A stretch of 64,000 nucleotides of DNA, taken from contig JASTVH010000004.1 in assembly GCA_042862465.1 (NCBI GenBank), forward strand, positions 402,863 to 466,862, read 5' to 3'. Under the pieces are notes generated by a model. It was given only the letters and a program-made list of their open reading frames with translations, was not told the DNA's origin and did not search any database. This DNA comes from JASTVH01 sp042862465. Its GTDB lineage: Bacteria; Pseudomonadota; Gammaproteobacteria; Pseudomonadales; Oleiphilaceae. The translations under genes and the position numbers were made by a program. Below are positions 53,025 through 61,806 of the stretch, piece after piece. Numbering within the stretch: the stretch's first letter is position 1; each line of letters begins with the position of its first letter.

Positions 53025-53815
53025 TCCCCGTTCTCCCAGCGCCAGGCCCGGTTGGGGATGGGCTGGCCACCCCCGACTTCCAGGGCGTGGGCAATAGTGC
53101 CGGCGACATAGTCCTGGGCGGCTTCAATAGCCTTGGGTAGCGGCTTGCCCTGCGCCAGCGCCGCACTGATGGCGGCCGCGAGGGTGCAGCCAGAACCGTG
53201 GTATTCGCCCCCGACCCGCTTGAGCTCCCACTCCTGCCGGGATTCATCGCGCCAGTAGAGCCGGTTGATGATCCTGTCGCCTTCGCCGTGGCCGCCGGTT
53301 GCGAGAACCGCCGTGCAGCCGTGGTCTGCCAGGTGACGGGCGGCGTCGGCAGGGTCGTTGGATTCACCGAGCGAGGCCAGTTCCACTCCGTTGGGGGTGA
53401 TCACCGTAGCCTTGGCAAACAGTCGCTCGCGCATGGCCTCGACCAGTTCGGCATCCGCCAGGTCACCGCCGCCGGCCGCCTTGATCACCGGGTCCACCAC
53501 CAGCGGCACCGACCGCTTTTGGTGGCTGAGAAACTCCAGCAGCACATCCACGATCGCCGCATTACCCAGCGCGCCTGTCTTGATGGCGTCGATGGGCGTA
53601 TCGAGGGCCAGGCATTCCAGTTGGCGGCGAATCAGGTCGCTGTCAACCGCCTCGGCCCCATAGACGTTGTGGGTATCCTGAATCGTCAGGCAGGTGACCA
53701 CCGGCAGGGGGTGAGCCCCCATGGCGGTGATGGCCTGGATATCGGCCTGGATGCCGGCGCCGCCGGAAGGATCCAGTCCGGACAGTACGAGGACGTTGCG
53801 TTTGCGTTCAGACAT
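53015..53815 (-). CDS. thiD: Hydroxymethylpyrimidine/phosphomethylpyrimidine kinase
   Basis: The 266-residue ribokinase-fold enzyme phosphorylates HMP twice before ThiE acts. Motifs are LSGLDPSGGAGIQADIQA and GGEYHGSGCTLAAAISAALA with the catalytic anion hole and base. It overlaps hemJ by one base (TGATG) and thiE by ten. Confidence 0.95.
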   Translation of the reverse strand: MSERKRNVLVLSGLDPSGGAGIQADIQAITAMGAHPLPVVTCLTIQDTHNVYGAEAVDSDLIRRQLECLALDTPIDAIKTGALGNAAIVDVLLEFLSHQKRSVPLVVDPVIKAAGGGDLADAELVEAMRERLFAKATVITPNGVELASLGESNDPADAARHLADHGCTAVLATGGHGEGDRIINRLYWRDESRQEWELKRVGGEYHGSGCTLAAAISAALAQGKPLPKAIEAAQDYVAGTIAHALEVGGGQPIPNRAWRWENGEWR

Positions 53816-54237
53816 CAGAAAGGTCTCACCTCGACCAGGATGATCGTGCCGACCAGGATCAGCACAGGGAATTCATTGAACCAGCGATAAAATACATGAG
53901 TATGGCGGTTGCGGTCATCCCGGAACTGGCGCAGCAGGTGGCCGCAGTAGAAATGGTAGCCGATCAGGACGGCTACCAGGGTCAGCTTGGCGTGCAGCCA
54001 GCCCTGGGAGAGATAGCCCGGGAAGTCGTAGCTGAGCAGCCACAGTCCGAACAGCACGGTGGCGATCATCGAAGGGGTGGTGATGCCCCGATAGAGCTTG
54101 CGCTCCATGACCTTGAAACGCTCGCGGCTGACCGAGTCCTCCGCCTGGGCGTGGTAGACATACAGACGCGGCAGATAGAACAGACCGGCGAACCAGCACA
54201 CCATGGCGATGATATGGAAGGCTTTGACCCAGAGCAT
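53815..54237 (-). CDS. hemJ: Protoporphyrinogen oxidase HemJ (CopD-like)
   Basis: The 140-residue, four-span membrane protein starts LWVKAFHIIAMVCWFAGLFYLPRLYVYH. It carries the conserved H8, R24 and K-x-L-Y-R-G-I-type residues of the HemJ family, which oxidises protoporphyrinogen IX in many Proteobacteria lacking HemG. It heads the overlapping run with thiD, thiE and hemL, tying heme and thiamine synthesis to one transcript. Confidence 0.88.
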   Translation of the reverse strand: MLWVKAFHIIAMVCWFAGLFYLPRLYVYHAQAEDSVSRERFKVMERKLYRGITTPSMIATVLFGLWLLSYDFPGYLSQGWLHAKLTLVAVLIGYHFYCGHLLRQFRDDRNRHTHVFYRWFNEFPVLILVGTIILVEVRPF

Positions 54238-54620
54238 GTTGTCTTCCTTCAGCTTTTGATCGCCGGCATCTTAACACTTCACGGCTTTGCATTTGGCTGA
54301 CGGGTTAAAAAAACGTATAGTAATAAGCCCCTCTACGTAAGTCGGCGTCTTGCGTTTCCAGGTTGCATGCCGATGACACCCAGGCACGAGCTGAACCGTG
54401 CCCATGTCGACACAGCAGTCTGCCTTCGCGGGTCCAGGTCTTCTTTCGGCCCGCCCAATGAGGCGCCCTGAGCGTTGAGATAGTGTTTGCTGCTCTTTTC
54501 TTCAGCGGCATCCCGCAACCGATCCTGCGCGCCCTGAACAGTCTGTTACTGCTTGGCTCCAAGCTTCTGGCGACGCGTTGTTGTGAATGCCGCCTTTTGG
54601 ATGTTCGAGAGAAACGGATT
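54238..54620. other. Divergent intergenic region between hemJ and the CLC gene
   Basis: No gene, tRNA or clear hairpin is seen. An in-frame extension of the CLC gene to 54483 crosses this region but lacks the composition of coding sequence and a ribosome-binding site. It must hold both promoters; I could not assign hexamers with confidence. Confidence 0.5.
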
Positions 54621-56180
54621 GTGACAAAACGACACTCCTACCGTCGCAAGGTAAAGTATATTTTGTTGCGCTCCCGCCGGGAGGGCAGCCGTCGTTTTGG
54701 TTCCCTGCAGGACTGGAAGATCCAGCTGATCTTCTGGATGGGCGCTCTGATGGTCGGCTTGACCATCCAGCTGTTTGCCATCGCCACGGAACATGCCTCG
54801 GAGTGGTTCGAGGCCAGTCTCGAGTACTCCCGTTATACCCCCCTGGTGACGGCGCCGCTGGGCATGATGCTGGTGGTGTGGGTCATGACCCGGGTGAGCA
54901 TGGCGGTTCAGGGCAGTGGTATCCCCCAGGTCCTGCTGGTGATCAAGCAACGCTACAGCTGGCTGCGGCCGGCCTTCCTGTCCATACGGGTGGCAGCCAC
55001 CAAGCTGGTGCTGACCTGCGCGGGGCTGATGTTTGGTGCCTCCATTGGTCGCGAGGGCCCCAGTGTCCATATCGGTGCGGCCATCATGCACCGGGTGGGC
55101 AAGCGCGGTGCCCTGCACAAGCGCTACCTGGATAACTCCCTGATCGTCGCCGGGGGCGCGGCGGGCGTGGCGGCGGCGTTCAACGCCCCCATGGCGGGGA
55201 TCGTATTCGCCATCGAGGAACTATCCCAGTCCTTCGAGCAGCGCACCAGCGGTACCCTGATTGTCGCCATCATCCTTTCGGGGGTGGTGGTGCTGGCCAT
55301 GTCCGGCCACTACAGCTATTTTGGCAACGCCAAGGGCGCGCTGCCCCTGGAAACCAGCTGGTACGCCATAATTATCACCGCCATCATCTGTGGGGCATTG
55401 GGCGGGCTGTTCGGGCTCTTGCTGGTCAAGGGAACCCATTGGCTGGCGCCCCATCTGAGGCGTTATCCGTTGCGGATTGCTGCGGCTTGCGGCCTGATAG
55501 TGGCCCTGATCGGTTTCATGACCGGTGGCGTGACCTACGGCAGTGGCTATGAACAGGCCAAGGTCTTGATTACCGGCGAAGAAAGCGGCGACTGGCTGTT
55601 TCCGATTGCCAAGTTCGCTGCCACACTGGTCTCGTACTACAGTGGCATTCCCGGCGGCCTGTTTTCACCCAGTCTTGCGACCGGTGCCGGTCTGGGTGCG
55701 CTGATCGGGGAGCATTTGCCGGGAGTCTCGGTTACCGCCATTACCGTTGTTGCGATGGCCAGCTACCTGTCCGGCGTCATTCAACGGCCAATCACGTCGT
55801 TTGTGATCGTGCTGGAGCTCACCGGGAACAATCACGAATTTTTGCTGCCTCTAATGGCGGGTGCGTTTATTGCCTACGGTGCCTCCAAGCTGGTGCACCT
55901 GCGTCCACTGTACGACGCCCTCGCTCATGGTCTTGCCGAAGGGGCCGTGCACCCGCTCGAGGTGGATGCCACCAAGGATGCCGGCAAGGCGACCAAGGAA
56001 AAATCGGAAGCCAGCGTGGGCGCCAAACTCCCGGATGGCAAGGCGGAAGAACGTCCCGCCGAGGAGAGCGAAAAGGCCGCGGAGCCGTCATCCGAAACAG
56101 GGGGTAAGCCCGCAGCGCCCGATGCGGCAACGCCATCGCAACCCCCGGACGGAAAAGCGCCCAACAAGGGGCAGAATTAG
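54621..56180 (+). CDS. CLC-type chloride channel or Cl-/H+ antiporter
   Basis: I take the GTG at 54621 (MTKRHSYRRKVKYI), giving 519 residues. The transport core holds the CLC motifs GSGIPQ, GREGPSVHIGA with the gating glutamate, and GGLFSPSLATGAGLG. The gating Glu suggests an exchanger rather than a passive channel. After the last helix there is a tail of about 80 residues rich in Lys/Glu/Ala/Pro (from about residue 440), low in complexity and without CBS domains. The start is uncertain, since no strong ribosome-binding site is visible. Confidence 0.85.
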   Translation: MTKRHSYRRKVKYILLRSRREGSRRFGSLQDWKIQLIFWMGALMVGLTIQLFAIATEHASEWFEASLEYSRYTPLVTAPLGMMLVVWVMTRVSMAVQGSGIPQVLLVIKQRYSWLRPAFLSIRVAATKLVLTCAGLMFGASIGREGPSVHIGAAIMHRVGKRGALHKRYLDNSLIVAGGAAGVAAAFNAPMAGIVFAIEELSQSFEQRTSGTLIVAIILSGVVVLAMSGHYSYFGNAKGALPLETSWYAIIITAIICGALGGLFGLLLVKGTHWLAPHLRRYPLRIAAACGLIVALIGFMTGGVTYGSGYEQAKVLITGEESGDWLFPIAKFAATLVSYYSGIPGGLFSPSLATGAGLGALIGEHLPGVSVTAITVVAMASYLSGVIQRPITSFVIVLELTGNNHEFLLPLMAGAFIAYGASKLVHLRPLYDALAHGLAEGAVHPLEVDATKDAGKATKEKSEASVGAKLPDGKAEERPAEESEKAAEPSSETGGKPAAPDAATPSQPPDGKAPNKGQN

Positions 56181-56256
56181 CGCGCCGGCAGGGTTCGGCG
56201 CCGACCAGTAACCGAGAAAGGGCCGGCAAGGCCCATTGCCAGAGGTGGAAAACAGC

Positions 56257-57306
56257 ATGGTGGATCAGCCGAAGATTCGAGTCGGCATCGTTGGCGGCAC
56301 GGGCTATACCGGGGTCGAATTACTGCGACTGTTGAGTGTGCACCCGCAGGTGGAGCTGGTGGCGATTACCTCCCGCTCCGAGGCCGGCACGCGTGTGGAT
56401 GCCATGTTCCAAAACCTGCGCGGTTATACCGATCTGTGCTTCACCGAGCCACGGGCAGACGTGCTGGAAGCCTGTGATCTGGTCTTTTTCGCGACCCCGA
56501 ATGGCGTCGCCATGCATCAGGTGCCAGCCCTTCTGGAGAAAGGCGTGCGCGTGGTGGATCTGTCCGCCGATTATCGACTGAAGGACGTGCCCACTTGGGA
56601 ACAGTGGTACGGCGAAACCCATCAGTCCCCGGAGTGGGTGGAGCAGGCCGTCTACGGCTTGCCGGAAATGAACCGGACTGCGATCCGGGAAGCCCGTCTC
56701 GTGGCCAATCCTGGCTGCTACCCAACTGCGATCCAGCTGGCGCTGCAACCCTTGCTGGAAGCACGGGCAATCCAGACCTCCCATATTGTGGCTGATGGCA
56801 AATCCGGTGTCAGCGGTGCAGGCCGCGGTGCCAAGGTGCCATCGCTGATGGGAGAGATGGGAGAGAGCTTCAAGGCCTACGCTGCGTCCGGGCACCGTCA
56901 CGGGCCGGAAATCGAGCAGAGTGTATCGGCAGCCCTGGGAGGCGGTGAGTGTCGGGTGACCTTCGTTCCTCACCTCATTCCCATGGTGCGGGGCATGGAG
57001 GCTTCGGTGTACGTGGAGCTGAACGATCCGCAGCTGGATGCCCAGGCCCTGTTCGAAAAGCGTTACCAGCAGGAGCCCTTCGTCGATGTCCTGCCGTTCG
57101 GCTCGCATCCCGAAACCCGCACAGTCCGCGGGGCCAACCTCTGCCGTATCGGGTTACACCGTCAACAGGGCCGGCCGGTGCTGATTGTCTCGTCTGTCAT
57201 CGATAACCTGGTCAAGGGAGCCTCCGGCCAGGCCATTCAGAACATGAATATCATGTTTGGTCTGGACGAAACGGCGGGTCTGAATGCGCCCGCATTGCTA
57301 CCTTAA
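56257..57306 (+). CDS. argC: N-acetyl-gamma-glutamyl-phosphate reductase
   Basis: The 349-residue enzyme reduces N-acetylglutamyl phosphate in arginine synthesis. The ATG at 56257 gives MVDQPKIRVGIVGGTGYTG, the NADP-binding start; an ATG at 56236 would add seven residues. The catalytic cysteine is in NPGCYPTAIQLAL and the substrate loop in GKSGVSGAGRGAK. It is first in a plus-strand run with the DUF6776 and bactofilin genes. Confidence 0.97.
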   Translation: MVDQPKIRVGIVGGTGYTGVELLRLLSVHPQVELVAITSRSEAGTRVDAMFQNLRGYTDLCFTEPRADVLEACDLVFFATPNGVAMHQVPALLEKGVRVVDLSADYRLKDVPTWEQWYGETHQSPEWVEQAVYGLPEMNRTAIREARLVANPGCYPTAIQLALQPLLEARAIQTSHIVADGKSGVSGAGRGAKVPSLMGEMGESFKAYAASGHRHGPEIEQSVSAALGGGECRVTFVPHLIPMVRGMEASVYVELNDPQLDAQALFEKRYQQEPFVDVLPFGSHPETRTVRGANLCRIGLHRQQGRPVLIVSSVIDNLVKGASGQAIQNMNIMFGLDETAGLNAPALLP

Positions 57307-57318
57307 AGGGCATCAGGC

Positions 57319-58056
57319 ATGTCAAAACAGGACAGTAGCAAGGAGCTCATCGTTGTCCGCTACAAGCCGGGGCATCGGATTCGTCGCTTCCTGATTCTGC
57401 TTGGCTTCAGCCTGGTCGCGGCGGTTGCGGGCTTCTTCCTGGGCGGTGCGCAATACGATTTCCGTTACCAGGAAGCGTCTCAAACCCGCGATGTGCTGCA
57501 GGAGCAGGTGAAAAAGCTGCGCGACGAGAATAGCGCTCTGAAGCAGAAGCTGGTGACGCTCGAGCGCAGCCACCGGATCGACCAGCAGGCGATCCGGGAA
57601 ACCCGCAGTACCATCGAAGACCTGCAGGGGCAGATCAAGGGGCTGAAAGGTGATGTGACCTTCTACCGCAATATCATGGCGCCTTCGAGTACCGATACGG
57701 GACTGCAGGTCCAGCGAATGGCGATCCAGCCCACAAAAACCGCAGATCATTTCAACTATAAGTTGGTGCTCACCCAAATTGGCGACAATCGCAGCTATAT
57801 TGAAGGGGTGGTGGCGGTCAACATCATCGGTGACAAGAACGGTGAACGTGCCGTCATTCCGCTACGTGAACTCTCGAAAGAGGTTGAAGAGTTGGGGGTT
57901 CGCTTCCGATTCCGCTATTTTCAGGATGTCGAAGGGGTGATGGTGGTACCTGATGACTTTGAGCCTGGCGAGATACAGGTGGTCGCCAAGGCACAGGGCC
58001 GCAAGTCCGCACGCGTCGAAAAAACCTTCGACTGGCAAGCACTGACGGGGAGATAG
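57319..58056 (+). CDS. DUF6776 coiled-coil membrane protein
   Basis: In this 245-residue protein one membrane helix lies near residues 22-45 (RFLILLGFSLVAAVAGFFLGG), followed by a coiled coil (about 55-115, LQEQVKKLRDENSALKQKL) and a folded beta-rich C-terminal domain (about 120-240). It matches DUF6776, which is of unknown function. It is 13 bp after argC and four bases before the bactofilin gene, so a structural role with the bactofilin is plausible but unproven. Confidence 0.82.
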   Translation: MSKQDSSKELIVVRYKPGHRIRRFLILLGFSLVAAVAGFFLGGAQYDFRYQEASQTRDVLQEQVKKLRDENSALKQKLVTLERSHRIDQQAIRETRSTIEDLQGQIKGLKGDVTFYRNIMAPSSTDTGLQVQRMAIQPTKTADHFNYKLVLTQIGDNRSYIEGVVAVNIIGDKNGERAVIPLRELSKEVEELGVRFRFRYFQDVEGVMVVPDDFEPGEIQVVAKAQGRKSARVEKTFDWQALTGR

Positions 58057-58060
58057 AACG

Positions 58061-58534
58061 ATGTTGGGACGTGGGAAGAAAAAGCGTAACAGCAGTCGCC
58101 CGATGGCACAGTTTGATACGTTGATTTCCGGAAAAACAGCGGTCAATGGCGATCTGCATTTTTCCGGTGGCCTGCATGTGGACGGTAAGATTACCGGTAC
58201 CGTGCGCGCCGACGATAACAGCGAAGCGGTTCTTCGCATCAGTGAAGTGGGGGAGGTGGACGGCGACGTCATCGCGCCCCATGTCATCATCAACGGCACG
58301 GTTCATGGTGATGTCTATTCCAGTCAGCACCTGGAACTGGCCTCCAAAGCCTCGATCCATGGCAATGTCTATTACAATCTGATCGAAATGGCCATGGGCG
58401 CCGAGGTCAACGGCAACCTGGTCCATCAGAAGGAGCCGGCGGGACTGCTGCGACAATCCAAGGGCAAGGCCGAGGAGCCCGTTTCCGAGAAGGCGGAAGC
58501 CTCTGACGCCACGGAATCCATGGCCGGATCCTGA
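58061..58534 (+). CDS. Bactofilin (polymer-forming cytoskeletal protein)
   Basis: The 157-residue protein has a central bactofilin beta-helix of about 95 residues (about 17-115). It has repeated Gly-Asp-V/I turns such as VNGDLHFSGGLHVDGKITG, VEGD-type VDGDVIAPHVIING and VHGDVYSSQHLELASKA. Short flexible tails flank it, the C-terminal one Glu/Lys/Ala rich. Bactofilins form nucleotide-free filaments at the membrane and often guide local cell-wall remodelling. An M23 endopeptidase gene lies 1.6 kb downstream, in the opposite direction. Confidence 0.9.
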   Translation: MLGRGKKKRNSSRPMAQFDTLISGKTAVNGDLHFSGGLHVDGKITGTVRADDNSEAVLRISEVGEVDGDVIAPHVIINGTVHGDVYSSQHLELASKASIHGNVYYNLIEMAMGAEVNGNLVHQKEPAGLLRQSKGKAEEPVSEKAEASDATESMAGS

Positions 58535-58541
58535 GCAATAG

Positions 58542-58571
58542 TTGACTGTTTTAGTCGGGAAAGCGGATAAT
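58542..58571 (+). promoter_or_regulatory. Sigma-70 promoter of erpA
   Basis: TTGACT (58542-58547) and GATAAT (58566-58571) are spaced by 18 bp, 40 bp before the erpA start, so erpA can be expressed separately from the argC run. Confidence 0.65.
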
Positions 58572-58610
58572 GCGCACTGATCCAGTTGGCGAATTGTTTG
58601 GAGTCGTTTA

Positions 58611-58964
58611 ATGAGTGTGGTCGAACAACAGGTGGCATCTCCGTTGTTCTTTACCGATTCAGCCGCAGCCAAAGTGCGCGAGTTGATTGACGAAGAAGGT
58701 AATCCGGATCTCAAGCTGCGGGTGTTTGTCACTGGTGGCGGCTGTTCCGGCTTTCAATACGGCTTCAGTTTCGATGAGGAACAGGCCGAAGACGATACCG
58801 TCATCGAGAAGGATGGTGTATCTCTGCTGGTGGACCCCATGAGCTATCAGTATCTGGTGGGCGCGACGGTTGACTATCAGGAAGGGCTGCAGGGGGCTCA
58901 GTTTACGGTCAACAACCCCAATGCCAGTACCACCTGCGGCTGCGGTTCATCATTTTCCATCTAG
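58611..58964 (+). CDS. erpA: Iron-sulfur cluster insertion protein ErpA
   Basis: This 117-residue A-type carrier passes Fe-S clusters to apoproteins. The three cluster cysteines are in GGGCSGFQYGF and TTCGCGSSF. Its start at 58611 follows a clear promoter. It is convergent with anmK across a GC-rich hairpin. Confidence 0.96.
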   Translation: MSVVEQQVASPLFFTDSAAAKVRELIDEEGNPDLKLRVFVTGGGCSGFQYGFSFDEEQAEDDTVIEKDGVSLLVDPMSYQYLVGATVDYQEGLQGAQFTVNNPNASTTCGCGSSFSI

Positions 58965-58965
58965 A

Positions 58966-58983
58966 GCGTCCCTGCGGGGACGC
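58966..58983. terminator. Hairpin between erpA and anmK
   Basis: GCGTCCC and GGGACGC form a seven-pair stem around TGCG, two bases after the erpA stop codon. No T-run follows. Confidence 0.65.
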
Positions 58984-58998
58984 CGCCTTCCTGGCTAG

Positions 58999-60096
58999 TC
59001 AGGCCTGATAAATCCCCCCCAGAATTCGGAAATCCCGCGCGCCGGTAACCGATGGCAGGTTGCCGGGCTCACCATGGAGCGTCCGATGGGCCAGCCAGGC
59101 AAAGGCCGTGGCCTCCACCTGCTGCGGGTCGATACCTTTCACCGCCGTCGTCTCGATGACGATATCGGGCAGGCGCTGAGTCAACCGTTCGATCAGGAAC
59201 GTGTTGCGGGTGCCGCCGCCGCAAATATAGAGGTGCTTCAGGTCTGCATACTGTTCGATGGCACGTGCGGTGGTCTCGACCGTCAGTTCGGCGAGCGTAC
59301 GCTGCACGTTGGCCGGCGTGCAGGAATGGGCGGCCAGGTGCCGATCGAGCCAGGCCAGATTGAAGGTGTCTCTACCTGTGGTTTTGGGGGGCGGTTGGGC
59401 GAAATAGGGTTCTGCCAGCAAAGTCTCGAGCAGTGGGCTGTCCAGTTCTCCCGAACGCGCCCACCGGCCCCCGTCATCGTAGGGACGGCCGATATACCGC
59501 TGACTCCAGGCATCCATAAGCCCGCTGGCGGGCCCGGTATCGAAGCCGATGGCAGGCGTATCATCACCGGGTAGCCAGGTCAGATTGGCAATGCCGCCAA
59601 GATTCAGGACTCCGCTCGGTACGCCGGGTTCGGCGAAGTAATGGGCGTGAAAACCGCAGGCCAGCGGTGCTGCATGGCCACCGGCGGCCATGTCGCGCCG
59701 GCGGAAGTCCGCCACCGTGTCGATGCCGGTGAGTTCTGCAATGGTGTTGGGGTCGCCGATTTGCAGGGTATAGGGTGGCTCACTTTCCGGAGAATGGCGC
59801 AGGGTCTGGCCGTGACTGCCAATGGCTCTGATTGCGTTCGCCCTCAGGCCAAGGGTCTCGAGCAGCTGTTGTGCCGTCTGGGCAAACGTCCGCCCGACGG
59901 CGACATCCAGCTGGGCATATTCGGAGAGGGAGATGTCGTGATCGACCGCATGTTGCAGTCGATCACGGAGGGCTTTGGGGTAGGTCGATTCGTGGTGGGC
60001 CAGCACCTCGATGCGGCCCCCGTCTATTTCGACCAGCACCGCATCCACAGCATCCATGCTGGTGCCGGACATCAGGCCAATGAGCCTGTCAGGCAT
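58999..60096 (-). CDS. anmK: Anhydro-N-acetylmuramic acid kinase
   Basis: The 365-residue enzyme cleaves and phosphorylates anhydroMurNAc released by lytic transglycosylases, feeding peptidoglycan recycling. It begins IGLMSGTSMDAVDAVLVEI and has AIGSHGQTLRHSP, LNLGGIANLTWL, and FDTGPASGLMDAW. The start is three bases after the M23 gene stop, so the two are probably transcribed together. Confidence 0.96.
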   Translation of the reverse strand: MPDRLIGLMSGTSMDAVDAVLVEIDGGRIEVLAHHESTYPKALRDRLQHAVDHDISLSEYAQLDVAVGRTFAQTAQQLLETLGLRANAIRAIGSHGQTLRHSPESEPPYTLQIGDPNTIAELTGIDTVADFRRRDMAAGGHAAPLACGFHAHYFAEPGVPSGVLNLGGIANLTWLPGDDTPAIGFDTGPASGLMDAWSQRYIGRPYDDGGRWARSGELDSPLLETLLAEPYFAQPPPKTTGRDTFNLAWLDRHLAAHSCTPANVQRTLAELTVETTARAIEQYADLKHLYICGGGTRNTFLIERLTQRLPDIVIETTAVKGIDPQQVEATAFAWLAHRTLHGEPGNLPSVTGARDFRILGGIYQA

Positions 60097-60099
60097 GCC

Positions 60100-61545
60100 T
60101 TATTCCTCGGACAGGGCGATCTGATACCGGTTGGCGTATTTTTCGACCTTGGCCATCATCTGCTGGGTTTGCGCCTTGAAGCGAGCCATTTCCGTAGCCG
60201 GCACCGGGGCAGCTTCCGGCAGTTTGACGGTGCGGGAGTTACGCGGCACGCCATTGATGCGGTACTCATAATGCAGGTGCGGGCCGGTTACCATGCCTGA
60301 CGATCCCACGAACCCGATTGTTTGCCCCTGCTTGACGCGATCGCCCTTGTGCAGGCCGCGTGCGAATCCACTCATGTGGGCGTAGAGAGTGGAAATGTTG
60401 TCGCCATGCTGCAGGACAACCGCGCGACCGTAACCACCCTTCCAGCCAATGAAGGAGATGGTGGCATCGCCGGACGCTTCGATCGGCGTACCGGGAGGTG
60501 CTGCATAGTCCGTGCCCTCGTGGGGGCGAACCGTGCCCAGAACCGGATGGCGGCGCTGCAGGTTGAAGGGCGATGAAACCCGGGCATTGATGGGTGTGCG
60601 GCGGATGGCCTTGCGCACGCTCTTGCCATCCGGCGTGTAGTAATCGCTTTCGCCATCCTCGGTGGTATAGAGCAGAGCAGTAGTCGACTCACCCTTGTTG
60701 GTAAAGGTGCTGGCCAGGATGCGCCCGGTGCCAACTTTCTTGCCGTCGATGTAGTTCTCTTCGTACAGCACCTCGAATGAGTCACCCTTGCGGATGTCGT
60801 ATACGAAATCGATGTTCCAGCCAAACAGGCCGATCATTTCCATCACGACCTTGTCGTTCAGACCGGCTTTCTGGCCAGCCATGTACAGTGAGCTGTCGAT
60901 GGTGCCGGTGGCATACTTGAGTTCAACATCCGGCTCTTTGAGTGCAACCTCGGCGGTGAACCCATCGTCGGTCCGCTCGCCCACCAGACTCTTCATGCGG
61001 TTGCGCTTGACGATGATCTTTTGCAGTTCGCCGGTCTTGTCCACGCCGAACTTGACGGTTTCACCCTTGTACAGGCGCTCGAATGATTTGGCCTCGCCGT
61101 CACCATGGATCAACTCCAGCATGGTTGCCACGGAAACGCCGGCACGCTTGAAGATGGTGGACAGGGAGTCGCCGGAACGCACGGTATAAGTGTGCCAATC
61201 CAGCTCCGGCTTGGCCGGTGTGATGTCCTGCACCTCGGCCTTGGAAGCGACTTCCGCCTCCTCGCTCGCCGGGGCCGCGTTGTCTTCCGGCTGTTCCGCG
61301 ACAGAAACTGTCGTCTCCTCGGACTGGGCCGTTTCTTCACCGGCGTCCTGTGCATCCCGAGCTACATCGATAGGCTCCAGTTCGCCGGATTCCAGGTTAA
61401 GGGAAACCTGCACGCGCTGAGCCTCTACTTCACTGGACGGGCTTAAAGTAAGGGCCAGGACGATAATTGCCGATACGCCGCAGGCGGCCAGCAAGTGTTT
61501 CTTGGGGAATTTTTGAGACACGATGGAACCTGCTTTTTCAGTCAT
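60100..61545 (-). CDS. Murein DD-endopeptidase, M23 family (MepM/YebA-like)
   Basis: In this 481-residue protein a single N-terminal membrane anchor or signal (about 18-35) is followed by an acidic, Ala-rich linker. A LysM/OapA-type peptidoglycan-binding region (about 115-160, YTVRSGDSLSTIFKRAGV) and an M23 peptidase domain with HEGTDYAAPPGTPI, HMSGFARG and LHYEYRINGVPR complete it. It should cut peptide crosslinks in peptidoglycan to allow growth. It is adjacent to anmK and near a bactofilin gene. It has its own promoter. Confidence 0.93.
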   Translation of the reverse strand: MTEKAGSIVSQKFPKKHLLAACGVSAIIVLALTLSPSSEVEAQRVQVSLNLESGELEPIDVARDAQDAGEETAQSEETTVSVAEQPEDNAAPASEEAEVASKAEVQDITPAKPELDWHTYTVRSGDSLSTIFKRAGVSVATMLELIHGDGEAKSFERLYKGETVKFGVDKTGELQKIIVKRNRMKSLVGERTDDGFTAEVALKEPDVELKYATGTIDSSLYMAGQKAGLNDKVVMEMIGLFGWNIDFVYDIRKGDSFEVLYEENYIDGKKVGTGRILASTFTNKGESTTALLYTTEDGESDYYTPDGKSVRKAIRRTPINARVSSPFNLQRRHPVLGTVRPHEGTDYAAPPGTPIEASGDATISFIGWKGGYGRAVVLQHGDNISTLYAHMSGFARGLHKGDRVKQGQTIGFVGSSGMVTGPHLHYEYRINGVPRNSRTVKLPEAAPVPATEMARFKAQTQQMMAKVEKYANRYQIALSEE

Positions 61546-61583
61546 GTTGCCAACTTGGCGCCGGGATCTAAAACGGTGCCTGA

Positions 61584-61612
61584 AGTATAATCAAAGCGCA
61601 ATCACCTACCAA
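61584..61612 (-). promoter_or_regulatory. Sigma-70 promoter of the M23 peptidase gene
   Basis: On the minus strand TTGGTA (61612-61607) and TATACT (61589-61584) are 17 bp apart, 39 bp before the start codon. Confidence 0.65.
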
Positions 61613-61806
61613 GTGAAACCAAGGGACGCACTGGTAAATTCCCTATGGGCTCGTCATCCACTGTAGGGCCCATGACTGCTATAATGCGCGCTTTTCAGTA
61701 TAGACATGGCCACGCCGTCTGCGTGGTCTCACCTGTTTAAGGTAGCCGGAAACGGCGTAATTATCAGAAATAATGTGTTTTTCTATGTATCCAGGGGCGG
61801 GTTTCG

